Below, piece after piece: positions 48,501 to 61,000 of a stretch of 64,000 nt of DNA (position 1 is the first letter of the stretch; each line of letters starts with the position of its first letter). Made by a program: the position numbers and the translations under genes. A model generated the notes under the pieces. It made no database searches. It saw nothing but the letters and a program-made list of their open reading frames with translations, and was not told where the DNA came from. Origin of the DNA: Diogma glabrata (Eukaryota > Arthropoda > Insecta > Diptera > Cylindrotomidae); NCBI GenBank assembly GCA_963693315.1, contig OY856186.1, positions 372,584,850 through 372,648,849 on the forward strand, given 5' to 3'.

Positions 48501-49108
48501 TATACGAAAACTTTTTTATATACATATGCATTATAAGTTTGCATACATACAAAAACGAAATTAAAAATTTATTTTATTTTTTTATATTTTATTTTTTATA
48601 TGTTAGCTAGCGAACAACGAACAATAAAAACGAAACTTAAAATTTATTTTCTTTTTTATATTTATTTTTTCTCATCTCAGTTAGTTGATTTCATTTTACC
48701 GTTAGTTTTATATATATTATATAAAATATAACAACTCTAGATGTATATACGTGGCGCACTCATGCATATTATGACGATAACAACTTTTATAACTTTTTGA
48801 ATCGTTATATCTCAGAAACGGTGGCTTGTAAGAAAAAAAGTATTGATACATTTTTTATAGATAATTTTATGATCTACAATTTTTGTCTGAGGTACTTTTA
48901 TGATAAAACTTACCGTTTTGCTGAAAATCGTGAAAAACTCATTTTTTTGACCTTTGACCTTGAATAAAATTTTGTCCATACACGGGAATGATGGGGAACA
49001 TCTAGACATTGTTTATAATTATGTTTTGAACAATTTCACTGAAATTCAGCTTGTTGGGACTTTATGTAACTTCAATCTCATTTTTTGGTCTAAATTGACC
49101 GGACTACT

Positions 49109-52100
49109 GGATGAAAGATAAAATTTTCAAAACCACGTTGATTTTTTTGGTTAGAACAAAATTTTTAGTGCTAAAAATACAGGTGGTATACAAAATACAT
49201 AAAAAAATTTTACAAAATCTGATTACAACAGATTACAACGCTACTCATACAATATTTAAAATCAACAAAAAGTTACAAATAAAGTTGATTCAACAAGATT
49301 CCAAAATCATTACAAGCCGATTTATATGGATTACAAAAAGTGAGGTTAGTCAAATTACAATTGCTACATCTTACAAATTACAAATCACAAGTACTACAAA
49401 TTGTGAATTACAAGTTACAAAATTACAAATTAAAGGTAATAAATTACAAATTATAAATTACAAAAATACATATACAAAAAAAAGTTATTAAAATGGAAAA
49501 GTTACAACCAGCCTTTACAATTGATAAGTTCGATAAAACCCAAACTAAGTGGGATCGCTGGCGTCTCCGTTTTGAAGGTGCTTTAGAATTATTTGAAGTA
49601 AAACCTGAAAATAAAGTAAATTTACTACTTCATTATATAAGTCAAGACTCATTTGATTTAGTCTGTGACAAATTAGCTCCTACATCACCGTACAAAAAAA
49701 CATATGATGATATTTTAAAATTATTGGACGAATTTTACATTCCAAAACCTTTGGAAATTATGGAAACATATAGAATGCGTTTGCGAAAACAAAAGGAAAT
49801 CCTAACTACGAAAATTAGCCATTAATTGCAACTTCGGAATTTACCTGCAGACAGCATTACGAGACTACTTTGTATTTGGATTACGGAGCGAAATAATACA
49901 AAGTCGTTTATTGGAACAAAAGGATTTGACGTTAGAAAAAGCAGTGGAGTTAGCGACTACCATGGAAATTTCAACAAAGGATGCAGCTCAACTTCATCAG
50001 TAAGTGCTATTCAATTCACACTAATAAATTTAAAAATATTGCAAATAAAAATACTAATGTTTTAAATAGAATTAAATTTTCAAATAATAGAAATAATTTT
50101 CCTAAAAATAATTTTAAGAATACAAATCATTCAAGATTGTGTTTTAGATGTGGTTCCAAATACCATTTAGCAAATAGTTGCAAATATGTAAATTCCTTTT
50201 GTGAATTTTGTAAAGTTAAAGTTCATTTAAAAATTGTGTGTACAAAATTTAAAAATACGTATAAAAATTCCACACATTTAATCGAAGAAAGGGAAACCGA
50301 GTTTCTCAATAACGCGAATATAAATTTAAATTCCGATATACAATTACGCGAAAATTTTGAAAATTTTGATGAGGAGTAGGAAGTAAATAATTTTAATAAA
50401 TTAGAAATTTGTAAAATAGATTCTGATTATCACGGCAAAATTTGGCTTGATATTCTGGTAAATGAACATAAAATTAAATTTGAAGTGGATACGGGAAGTC
50501 CAGTCTCGATTCTTAGTTTAAAAGAAAAAAATGAATTATTTTCTAATACAAAATTAAATTACACAAATTTAGAACTAGCTAGTTATTGCGGTACTGACAT
50601 TAAAGTTATTCGATTTATCAGTGTTACAGTGTCGTACAATGACAAAATACAAAAATTACCAATATATATAGTAGATTCTCCATACAAAAGCAAACATGCT
50701 TTATTAGGACGCGAGTGGATACAAAAATTACAATTAGATTGGACGAATATTTTAAATAAAAGTACGAAAGACGTAAATTCTCTAAACATTCCATTAAATG
50801 ACGTTCGAATTACCTCCCTTATTGATAAATATAAGGAAGTTTTTAGTGAATCGAGAGGGAAAATAGAAGAGATGGAAGCTTCTATTACACTTAAACCCAA
50901 TTCTTCTCCGGTATTTTGCAAAGCAAGACCAATACCTTTCGCAATAAAGGAAAAAGTCGAATCTGAAATCGACACTTTAGTGAACCACGGTGTTTTAGAG
51001 AAAATTAATAATAGCCAATGGGCAACACCACTAGTACCTGTGCTTAAGGCTAACGGTACCATACGATTATGTGGTGACTTTAAAATTACGGTAAATCCAA
51101 ACATACTTATTGACGTTCATCCCCTTCCTACAATGGAAGAACTTTTTGCTTGGAGGTGAAAAATTTACAAAATTGGACTTGAGCCAAGCATACTTACAAC
51201 TACCGGTTAAAACCGAAGATCAACATTTATTGACGTTGAATACACATAAAGGTTTATACAAACCAACCAGACTCATGTATGGAAAAGCTTCAGCGCCTGC
51301 GATTTGGCAGCGGCAAATTGAGATTGTATTACAAGGAATACCAGGCGTGACAGTATTTATTGATGATATTAAAATAACGGGTCCAAATGATGAAACACAT
51401 TTACAGAGATTAGAACAAGTTTTACTACGGCTTAAAAATCATAATATGCGAGTAAACTTGGATAAATGTGAATTTTTCAAAAATAATATACAATATTGCG
51501 GTTATCAAATGGATAAATATGGTATACACAAGCTTCGAAATAAAATAGAAGCAATTCAAAATATGAAGAGACCAGAAAACGTTGACGATGTGAGAGCATT
51601 CGTCGGTCTAATCAATTATTACGGGAGATTTGTAAAAAACCTTAGTACAATAATATATCCAATTAACAACTAACTAAAGCAGAACGTTGAGTTTAATTGG
51701 GATACACATTGCGAAACGACATTTAAAAAAGTAAAATCAGAAAAGCAATCTGACAACTTTCTAGCACATTATGATCCGACATTACCAATCATACTCGCAA
51801 CAGATGCATCGAGTTTTGGAGTTGGGGCAGTATTGAGCCATATCTATCCAAATGGTTCTGAAAGAGCAATACAATAGCTTCTCAAACGTTGAACAATACA
51901 CAACAAAAATATCCCCAAATTGACAAAGAAGCTTACGCTATTATCTTTGGAATAAAAAAATTTTCACAATTTCTTCTAGGAACGAAATTCATTTTATTAG
52001 TTGACAATAAACCATTAATTCAAATTTTATCTCCAAATAAAGGACTACCTACTTTTACCGCTATGAGAATGCAACGTTATGAATTATTTTACGAACGTTT

Positions 52101-52235
52101 CAATTCGACATAAAGTATCGAAATACAAAAGATCACGAAAATGCAGACGCTATGTCTCGACTTCCAATACGATCAACAGTAGATTATAAATATGAAGAAG
52201 CCGATGCACAGTGGGATTTTTTGTGCAATAAGTAA
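49109..52235 (+). pseudogene. Gypsy-2: older, truncated and frameshifted Gypsy gag-pol
   Basis: Gag starts at ATG 49493 (MEKLQPAFTIDKFDKTQTKW) and breaks at about 49824. Later frames carry one clear zinc knuckle (CFRCGSKYHLANSC) and a variant second one (CEFCKVKVHLKIVC). Protease FEVDTGSPVSIL is at about 50478-50515. Reverse transcriptase runs to 51155, is frameshifted, then continues 51155-51673 with FIDD (VFIDDIKITG). A stop at 51671 precedes RNase H (ATDASSFGVGAVLSH, 51795-51840) and its C-terminus (LVDNKPLIQIL). Coding ends near 52235 in the RNase H/connection region. Integrase and 3' LTR are absent. Protein layout and primer site relate it to Gypsy-1, but the sequences are well diverged. 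Confidence 0.88.
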
Positions 52236-53385
52236 TTTTTTCGACACATAAAATTTAAAAATGTAATGATGCAGTTTTGTAGAAAATTGATTCAGTATGA
52301 AGAATCCATAAATTGTATCCCAAAAAAAAGTTTATTTGTCTTTGAAATAATGAAGTAAAGTCACATGTAAATTTTGGTCCAAAATATTGAAAATTGTTTA
52401 CGAACTTCTATAGTGTTTGTACGTAAGATAACTTTATTGCTCTAATTTAAATAGTGATTTTTTTCAAATATAGCCTTTTCTGCGTATTTAAAAAAAAAAT
52501 TATAAAGTTCGCTCATATGGTTTAAAAGATATGATAGAATAAAATTTGTTCTATAATGTGCCGTGATTGCAAACTTCCTTGGAAGAAAAAAAAGGTTGCT
52601 CGGTCGTGCTAGGTGCTCCCGCTATAATAAAATGAAAGGTAAGACTCCATACTATCAATTGAAAAAAAAAAAGGAAATTTTGACAGATTGTGTTGAAATT
52701 CAAATAAAATTTGTTTTTCAATAATTATTTTTTCGTAATTTAATTTTTGTGGAAGAAAATGAAGCAAAAAAAAACTAATTTTTCAGCGAGAAACGTCAAA
52801 ATTTCAATTTCATCGGCATTTTTGAGAAATGGGCCACGGCCATTGTTCATAATAATGAGTGCGTGTAGTTTTGTTGATAATTATTTGTAAAGTATAAACT
52901 AACGTAAAGGATGGTAGTATTTCTTTTGTGAAATATATTTTAGTTTGACAGTTGTTATTTCGGGTGGTATGGGTTAAAAGAGTGGTGAACTTAAATCACC
53001 AATTATTCACATTGTGTGAGAGTTTACATTGAATGTCGTAAGACAAGAGAAATATGAGACATTTGGTATATAAGTAATTAATTTATTAGTATAAAGGTCA
53101 GTTCATTTTCTTTTTCAATCTGTTGTATTATATTAAATTGAATAAAGCAGTACTTTGTGATTTCTAGTGTTGTATCATGTGATAATCGGAAAAAATAATA
53201 AATTAAACAAATAAATAAAAATTAAGGGAGTGATTTTTGAGTAGTCAAGTTTTTTTTTAGAGTTGGCCAAAAATTGTGTCACTTTCCACCAAACCACCAT
53301 GTGGTTCTAATAAATTGCTTCTCTTTTTTCATTAGTTGTAACCAGCAGCAGGCGTGGGCTTTCAGTTTCAGTCTCATGAAAGAAA
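52236..53385. other. Unassigned non-coding stretch
   Basis: No gene-like frame and no paired termini were recognised after the broken end of Gypsy-2. Confidence 0.5.
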
Positions 53386-53387
53386 TA

Positions 53388-53675
53388 ACGCTTCGTGTAG
53401 TCAAATATCAGTAAACTTTTTATCTGGAATATATTGCTGTGCTAAGTTGTTACATTCAACCTTGTGTATAGTCATCGATAACCGTTCTATTTATGTGGAA
53501 GATAGTGCCGTTCTAGGCGTTTCTACAATTACGCTGCGTATAGTCAAATATAAGTAAACTGTTTATTTGGAAGATATTGCTGTGCTTTCAACATTTAACC
53601 TTCTATACAATCATCGATAACCACATTATTTATATGGAAAATATTGCCGTTCTAAACATTTCTTAATGAACGTCG
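53388..53675 (+). repeat. Tandem repeat: two ~145-bp units, each of two ~72-bp halves
   Basis: GTGTAGTCAAATATCAGTAA (53395) and GCGTATAGTCAAATATAAGT (53535) begin the two units. Within each, TATAGTCATCGATAACC or its variant begins the second half, and GGAA(G)ATA(G/T)TGCCGTTCTA recurs. Four related ~72-bp monomers are visible. Confidence 0.7.
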
Positions 53676-53679
53676 ACAT

Positions 53680-54520
53680 TAACTACTGCTGTTGATTCAA
53701 TTATACTGAATAGAGCTATATGAAAGGTTCAAAGGAGTCATCACCATCCACAAATCGCAGCTATTGGTACTATAGTAAAAAATTGTGATTCATTAGATGG
53801 ACACCGAATACATGAAATACAATAAAAATATATTCAAAATACAGTCCACTTTAGCCAGTTGGATTCTGAAATTTTTTAGTAAGATAGCATTTTTTTTCTT
53901 TTTCGCAACAGTAAATTGTGGGGCAGCCCTACACCTTTGTCTTTAAACCGGGTGCAAGAGTTTGCTATAATAAATATAATGCAACCTACGCTTTACTAAG
54001 CTTTTCATAGCGTAAACGATACCAAGTTTTCAACTTAATCAGGTCGTACGCCATGTTATAGATGAGTGTAAGGAAACACTTAATTCTCAGAGCTTTTTCA
54101 TAGCGTCACTTTGGAAAGTGTACGTACAACTTCAAATGGGAAATCAGGAACAGGAAGTCTTGTGTGTGAATCTTTTAAAAAGTTGTGAATCGTTAATAAA
54201 ATGGAGCGATTTACGCGCTCTGATGTGTTGTATTGTAGTATTTTGATATAAACGTGTGAGTTTGACATATGTACACGAAAGTGCATCGGAGCATTGTTAA
54301 TAGAACCCTCCAAGAGTCAAAACTGAATCTTTGGACCTGCAAACTTCAACGTATAATTATGTAGTAAGATATTTATGCTACGTAATTTCGTTGGTAAATA
54401 TTATTACCAAGAATGGTAACTCCTCAAAAAGTGCTCTAAATTGTTTAACATTCAAAAATATAGTAGAACATTCGAGCTCAGACGCCTGTAATTATTCTGA
54501 ATGGCAGTTAAGCTTGCCAT
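53680..54520. other. Unassigned stretch
   Basis: Minor GC-richer patches lie near 53920-53960 and 54100-54160. Neither the 71-codon minus frame at 54098-54313 nor the plus frames show a recognisable motif. Confidence 0.4.
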
Positions 54521-54539
54521 TTTTAACCAAATATTGATA

Positions 54540-54760
54540 CTAAACTACCAATGTAGTTCTCGTACGGTGGTTTTCGAGCTGGAAAGCTTGCAATTGCTTG
54601 AAGTTTGTCACTGCCGACACGCAAACAGTCGTTACTTACTATGAAACCTAGATATTCTATTTCCCGTAAAAGCAAGTAATATTTTTCAAAATTGATATTG
54701 CTTAAGCCAAGGTTCAGTTGCTTAAGCCAACTTGCAACTTTCCACAACAATGCTATATAC
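54540..54760 (-). pseudogene. Gypsy reverse transcriptase fragment
   Basis: The minus-strand frame reads WLKQLNLGLSNINFEKYYLL, then LREIEYLGFIVSNDCLRVGS and DKLQAIASFPARK. This is the segment after the catalytic box of Gypsy reverse transcriptases, the 'KCxFxxxxxxYLGFxVSxxGxxxxxxKxxAIxxFPxPK' region. The Lys-Cys pair is replaced by KYY. Neither the catalytic box nor RNase H is attached, so it is an isolated relic of a third Gypsy element. Confidence 0.75.
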
Positions 54761-54764
54761 GAGA

Positions 54765-56150
54765 GACAAACACAAAGTCATGACGTTGATGAAACATTAC
54801 CTTACGCATCGACATTCATATACCAAAAAGACATTACTTTTAACTGGTATTTGGCGATAACTCCAGTTCCACAATAATAAATTGTAACGGTTGTCCAATT
54901 CTTCTCATTAAATAATTAAAACACATATATTACATTTCAGAATGTATTTTTAAACATCTTAACATTTCTAATAATTCATCTTTTCTTCTAAATAAAACAT
55001 TTTCATAATTCATTTTCTAAACAACAACTTAAACTTTTCAAATTTAAAAATATTCTCCAAACCACTAAAATAACGAAAAGTACATTATAAACATACTCAT
55101 CCATTTCAAAACTGAACGAAAGAACGTAGTTTTTTCTACTTCAAAGTTGGTAGAGTTTTTTTGATAGAAAATTATTATAAAATGTCAATGGCGACATATT
55201 TTCAATTTTTTGATTCGATGTTGAATTTTAAACAAGAAAGCATCACAAGTCGTCCAAGTTTTTCCAAAATAAGAAAAAGAACACTTTTTTTGTTTTAAAT
55301 TGAAAGTATGTTTTCAGTTCGGTTCCTATCAACTCCTAGTTTGTTTAAAGAATTGTTTTTCATTAGAATTATAATATTGCTAATTATAAAGGAAAAACGT
55401 GTTATTACGAATAGAATAAGAAAAAATGCCAAAAAGAAATTGTGTGATTTTCTGGGAAATAAATGGATTAATAATTGATTAATAATTCAATGTTCTATTC
55501 TTTATTGAAATTAGTGTTTTTGTGGGAAAATACAGCACACTCTCAAAAAATAAGGCAATTGTTCAGAATTTTCATTATAAGTTGTATTGTGGAAAGGACT
55601 TTAACCAAGGACAAAGCAAGTTTCAACCATTTATATGCTGTATTGTGGAATATTACTTCATGAATACCGGTTTTTATGTGTGATTATATTTTTTGAGGGC
55701 TTGGTTATAATAAATAAACCTTCTAACTAACAACCGGTTGGAAGAAAAGGAAATAGTGGGCAGCATTGTTGTTATGTTATCAATGAATCTAGTTCAAAAA
55801 AGGAAAATGAAATCAATTTTTGGATCAAACAAACCTGATTAGAAAGTATTATAATATGGACGTAGAAGACAACTACAGCAAATATTAAGATAAGTCATTT
55901 TTGTCATAATTGTTGCTATTGTTAGAATTCTTTTGTTTTAGTATTTTTTTGAAATGATAGGTTAAACAAATTTTAATAAGAGATTCCCAAATTTCACCAT
56001 TCGCCGAGGGGCCAATTAGTTATCTCGGTATATGAATTTTTATTATTATTACTGTTATCTTGTTTTTGGTGATAAAAGTCCTATTAACAAGTTGTGGCTT
56101 CGAATAAGGGCCATTACAAAACAGTTCTAAAAACTCCGTAATAATAATAA
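54765..56150. other. AT-rich stretch, nothing recognised
   Basis: No convincing frame, terminal repeats or RNA gene were seen. Confidence 0.5.
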
Positions 56151-56590
56151 CTGGGAGGACCCGGCGTGCTTCGCTACGCTTATAAATAAAGTTTTTGCGT
56201 AGACATTTTGTTGACGTAGAAGCAATGATTTCAAAAAGTGGTAATGAGAAATGCTAGCATAAAATTTTTAATTTTTCTTTTTAAATATATGAATGAAAAA
56301 TAATCAGAACTCTAGCTGATCAGTTCGGATATATGACAAATTAGCGATCAAATAAGTTTTCAAGTAAGCTTATTTGATCTCTAACTTATTTGATCGCTAA
56401 TTGTTCATATATCCGAACTGATCAGCTAGAGTTCTGATTATTTTTCATTCATATATTTAAAAAGAAAAATTAAAAATTATATGCTAGAATTTCTCATTAC
56501 CACTTTTTGAAATCATTGCTTCTACATCAACAAAATGTCTACGCAAAAACTTTATTTATAAGCGTAGCGAAGCACGCCGGGCCCTCCTAG
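56151..56590. repeat. 440-bp snap-back MITE (CCCGGCGTGCTTCGCTACGC ends)
   Basis: The two ends, CTGGGAGGACCCGGCGTGCT at 56151 and its inverted partner AGCACGCCGGGCCCTCCTAG at 56571-56590, continue as near-perfect inverted arms to a ~30-base centre around 56370. The GC-rich tips contrast with the AT-rich arms. The whole unit can fold into one hairpin of about 200 bp. No coding. Confidence 0.88.
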
Positions 56591-57296
<706 letters not shown>

Positions 57297-58064
57297 TGGG
57301 GACTCTAACAGGATTATTGAGCCAAAAACGACTAAAAGTGATGTAATTAAAATGATGTGCAGTTAAAAAAAAAATATTATAATTTTGTGTTAAAGAAAAG
57401 ATGAACAAATTAAGGAAGGACGTGAAAAATCGAGAACTATAAAAACTATTAATTTTAAAATTCTGTAAATTGTGTATGTTTGTGTTAAAGATGTACTAAC
57501 AGTAAAACTAAAATATCATACGATTTTATAGATGATCAACGAAAGGAAAACGACGATATTGTAAGTTATAATCAAATATATATTCGTAAATTATAATCAA
57601 AATTTTTATGTGAAGGTGTAAAAGAGACAATTAGATTTTGAAATACACATAAATAAATTTGAACATCTGACGAACAATTATTTTGTGTTAAATTTAACGA
57701 AAAAAAATTATAATAATAATAATGACGAAATTATAAAAACATTTATTGAATAATTTTAGTTAGTGAATTGATGAACTATTATTGATGATATTTTAGGAGC
57801 TTATTTTAATGAACAAAAACAGAAGATTTTATTCGTATTTTTATGTATTTGATCGAATTCATGAAAATTTTTCAAGGATGAATTTACTTATAAGACGAAT
57901 GTTGATAGTCGTATAATTAGGAGCTTTTTAGTTTGAAAGTTGATGCCAAAAAGACGAATTAAGACGAAAATTAAAAGAATAAGACGATTCTTTTGGTTTA
58001 ATAGAGCGGGCATTAATTTTCAGAATAAAAGACGAATAATTGAGAAATAAATTAAGACGCAGAT

Positions 58065-61000
58065 ATGTCAAATTTTAAAGTCGACGAATTGAAAGCCGAG
58101 TTACTTAAAAGAGGTTTAAGTGTTATTGGACGAAAAGCAACATTACAGACGCGGCTTTTAACTGCGATGATGAGTGAGAATAATTTATATAATAGCGAAA
58201 GACGAATATCGCTTAACGACGATGAAATTGAAAGAGTGGTCGACGAAAATGAACCCATAAATAGACGTGATTCTCAAAATAAGCAAATGATGATGGAAAA
58301 ACCAAAAGACGCTAAACAAAATTTAAATAATTTAACGGACGATGATGAATATTGTAATACACCTTCACGAGTAAATGAAAGAGAAAACAGAGTTGTAAAT
58401 TTCAAACCAACAATGTTTTCATTTAACGATTTAGAAGGATCGTTGCTTAGATTTGATGGAAGAGGAACACTTAGTGTTGAAAAATGGTTGGAAAATTTTG
58501 AAGAAAACTCCGAGTTAGCGGGTTGGTCGGATTTACACAAATTAATTTATAGTAAGAAGTTGTTGACGGGAAACGCAAAATTGATGTTAGATAGTTGCCG
58601 TAACATTAATACGTGGGCAAAATTAAAAGACGTTTTAAAAAATGAATTTTCGATTAAATATACTGCCGCACAAATCCATCAAAAATTAGCGAGACGTATA
58701 AAAAATCCAAACGAAAGCTGTATCGAATATGTCTACAAGATGAGTGAAATAGCTGTGTTGGGGGATGTAGATGAAGAGTCACTTATTCAATACATAATTT
58801 CCGGAATAATTGACAATGAAATTAATAAAATAATGTTATACGAATCGGAAAATTTAGAAGAATTAAAAAAAAATTTAAAGACGTATGAACAGATAAAATT
58901 GAGATCGAAAATAACTAAAAATAATTGTGGTAACATAGACAGAAATAATTGGATGTCCACAAGACGAGAAGTTCCAAACTCTGAAATAAACAACACCAAT
59001 TTCAAGAAGAAACCAAGTGATTTTAAATGTTATAACTGTGGTGAATCGGGACACGACTCGAAAAATTGTTGTCATAAAGATCGAGGTCCAAAATGTTTCA
59101 AATGCTTGGAGTTTGGACATAAATCGAATCAGTGTACCAAGTCAACAAAACGAGAAAGTGTGACAGACAATAAAAGAAATGAAAATAATGATAATTGTCG
59201 AATTGTCGAGAAGGAAATAGTTACAAAAGAAGTAATAATTGTAAGCACCAAAATTAATGCTTTAATTGATACTGGTAGCGATGTTACCATACTTCGAGAA
59301 GATGTTTATGAGAAATTAGGATCGCCGCCCCTGATTCCTAAAATTATGTTAATATCCGGTATTGGTTTCAAACATGTGAACACAATTGGAATGTTTAGAG
59401 CGACGGTAACAATCGATGATTCAGATTTCGAATTAGATTGTCATGTGTTTAAGAAATCTGACGTAAATAAAGAAATGATTATTGGTATTAATTTAATACA
59501 CAGTGGCGCTGATATAAGAGTTAATAAGGATGGTTTGTTTGTGACGAAAACAAATTGTCAACATTCAAATGAAGGAAAAATAATAGACGAATTGTCAGAT
59601 ACTGACAGTAGCCCAACCGTAGCAGAAATATGCCAATTGATGAAAATTGAGATAGATGATTGTGAATTAGATGTCAATCCACAATACTACCATTGGGTGC
59701 ACCAATTGAAAGAATGTTACAACCCAAAGAAAAATGTTGAAAGTAAAATCGTTGCCAAAATAATACTAAAAGACGAAACACCAGTTGCACCACGATTCAG
59801 ACGTTTAGCACCTCTTGAGAAAAAAGTTGTAGACGAACAAGTCAGTAAGTGGTTACAAGATGGAATAATAGTTGAGTCTAATTCAGAATTTGCAAGCCCC
59901 GTAGTGATTGTGAGAAAGAAAAATGGAAAATACAGAGTCTGTGTTGATTATCGCAAACTTAATGCGCAAGTTTTGAAAGATAAATATCCAATGCCGAACA
60001 TGGAAGAACAGCTAGATAAATTGGCAACAGCAAAAGTGTTCAGTGTTTTAGACCTGAAAGATGGATTTTTCCATGTAAAATTAGATCATGAAAGTCGGAA
60101 ATATACATCTTTCATCACCGACTCAAATCAATATGAATTTACCAAAGTACCATTTGGTTACTGCAACAGTCCTGCCGTGTTTATGCGATTTATAAACAGT
60201 GTGTTCAAAGATTTTATAAAGACGGGCGAAGTTATTATTTACATCGATGACATTATTATACCAACGAACACATTTGATGAAGCGAAAACCAAGCTTGAAC
60301 GAGTAATTAAACATGCTGAAAATAATGGACTTTTGATTAATTGGAGCAAATGTCAATTTATGAAGACGACTGTAGAATACCTAGGACAAATAGTTTCCAA
60401 TGGTACAATCAAACCAACAGAAGCCAGGATTCAAGCCGTGAAAAACTTTCCAATTCCGACGAATGCAAACAAGCTGCAAAGTTTTCTTGGTTTAGCGGGC
60501 TACATGAGGAAGTATATACAAGGATTTTCGACGAAAGCTAAAGCTTTAAGCGACTTGTTGAAAAAGAATGTTCCATTTGTGTTTGGACTGGATCAACATA
60601 AAGCATTCAGCAATTTAAAGAAGGAACTATGTAACGCGCCTGTTTTGCTAATATACCGTCAAAATGTTGAGACCCAACTCCACACAGACGCGAGTAAAAT
60701 TGGGTATGCCGCGATATTGATGCAAAAAGGAGAGGACAATTTATTTCATCCGGTATATTACATGAGCCGTAAGACAACACCTGCCGAAGAGAAGTATAGT
60801 GCTTATGAGCTAGAAGTGCTCGCCGTTATCGAATCAGTCAAGAAATTTAGAGCATATTTGTTGGGCATCAAATTCAAAATAATTACAGATTGTAATTCTT
60901 TCAAATTAACGATGAATAAGAAAGAGTTAGTAACGAGAATAGCACGCTGGGCGCTATACCTTGAAGAATTTGACTACGAGATCGAACATCGAAGCGGTAC

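Larger units (their letters stand above)
47247..49108. mobile_element. 1.86-kb element with ~340-bp terminal inverted repeats, unknown superfamily
   Basis: The left end GTAGTCCGGTCAATTTAGAC is mirrored at the right by GTCTAAATTGACCGGACTAC in its complement. Symmetry runs about 340 bp inward (47247-47585 and 48765-49108), through AACAATGTCTAGA and TTGTTATCGTCATAATATGC. A frame encoded by each arm (about 66 codons) is identical in most residues because the arms are copies. The flanks (ACTGT left, ACTGG right, if the tip is AGTCCGG) could be a degraded 5-bp target duplication. The interior holds a small minus-strand gene. It is inserted in the leader of Gypsy-2. Confidence 0.8.

Noticed and set aside
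50583..51104. 173-codon minus-strand frame inside Gypsy-2
   Set aside because: It is the shadow of the real plus-strand protease/reverse transcriptase frame.
53388..53675. CRISPR-like array
   Set aside because: The repeats are imperfect ~72-bp monomers without unique equal-length spacers, in a eukaryotic setting with no cas genes.
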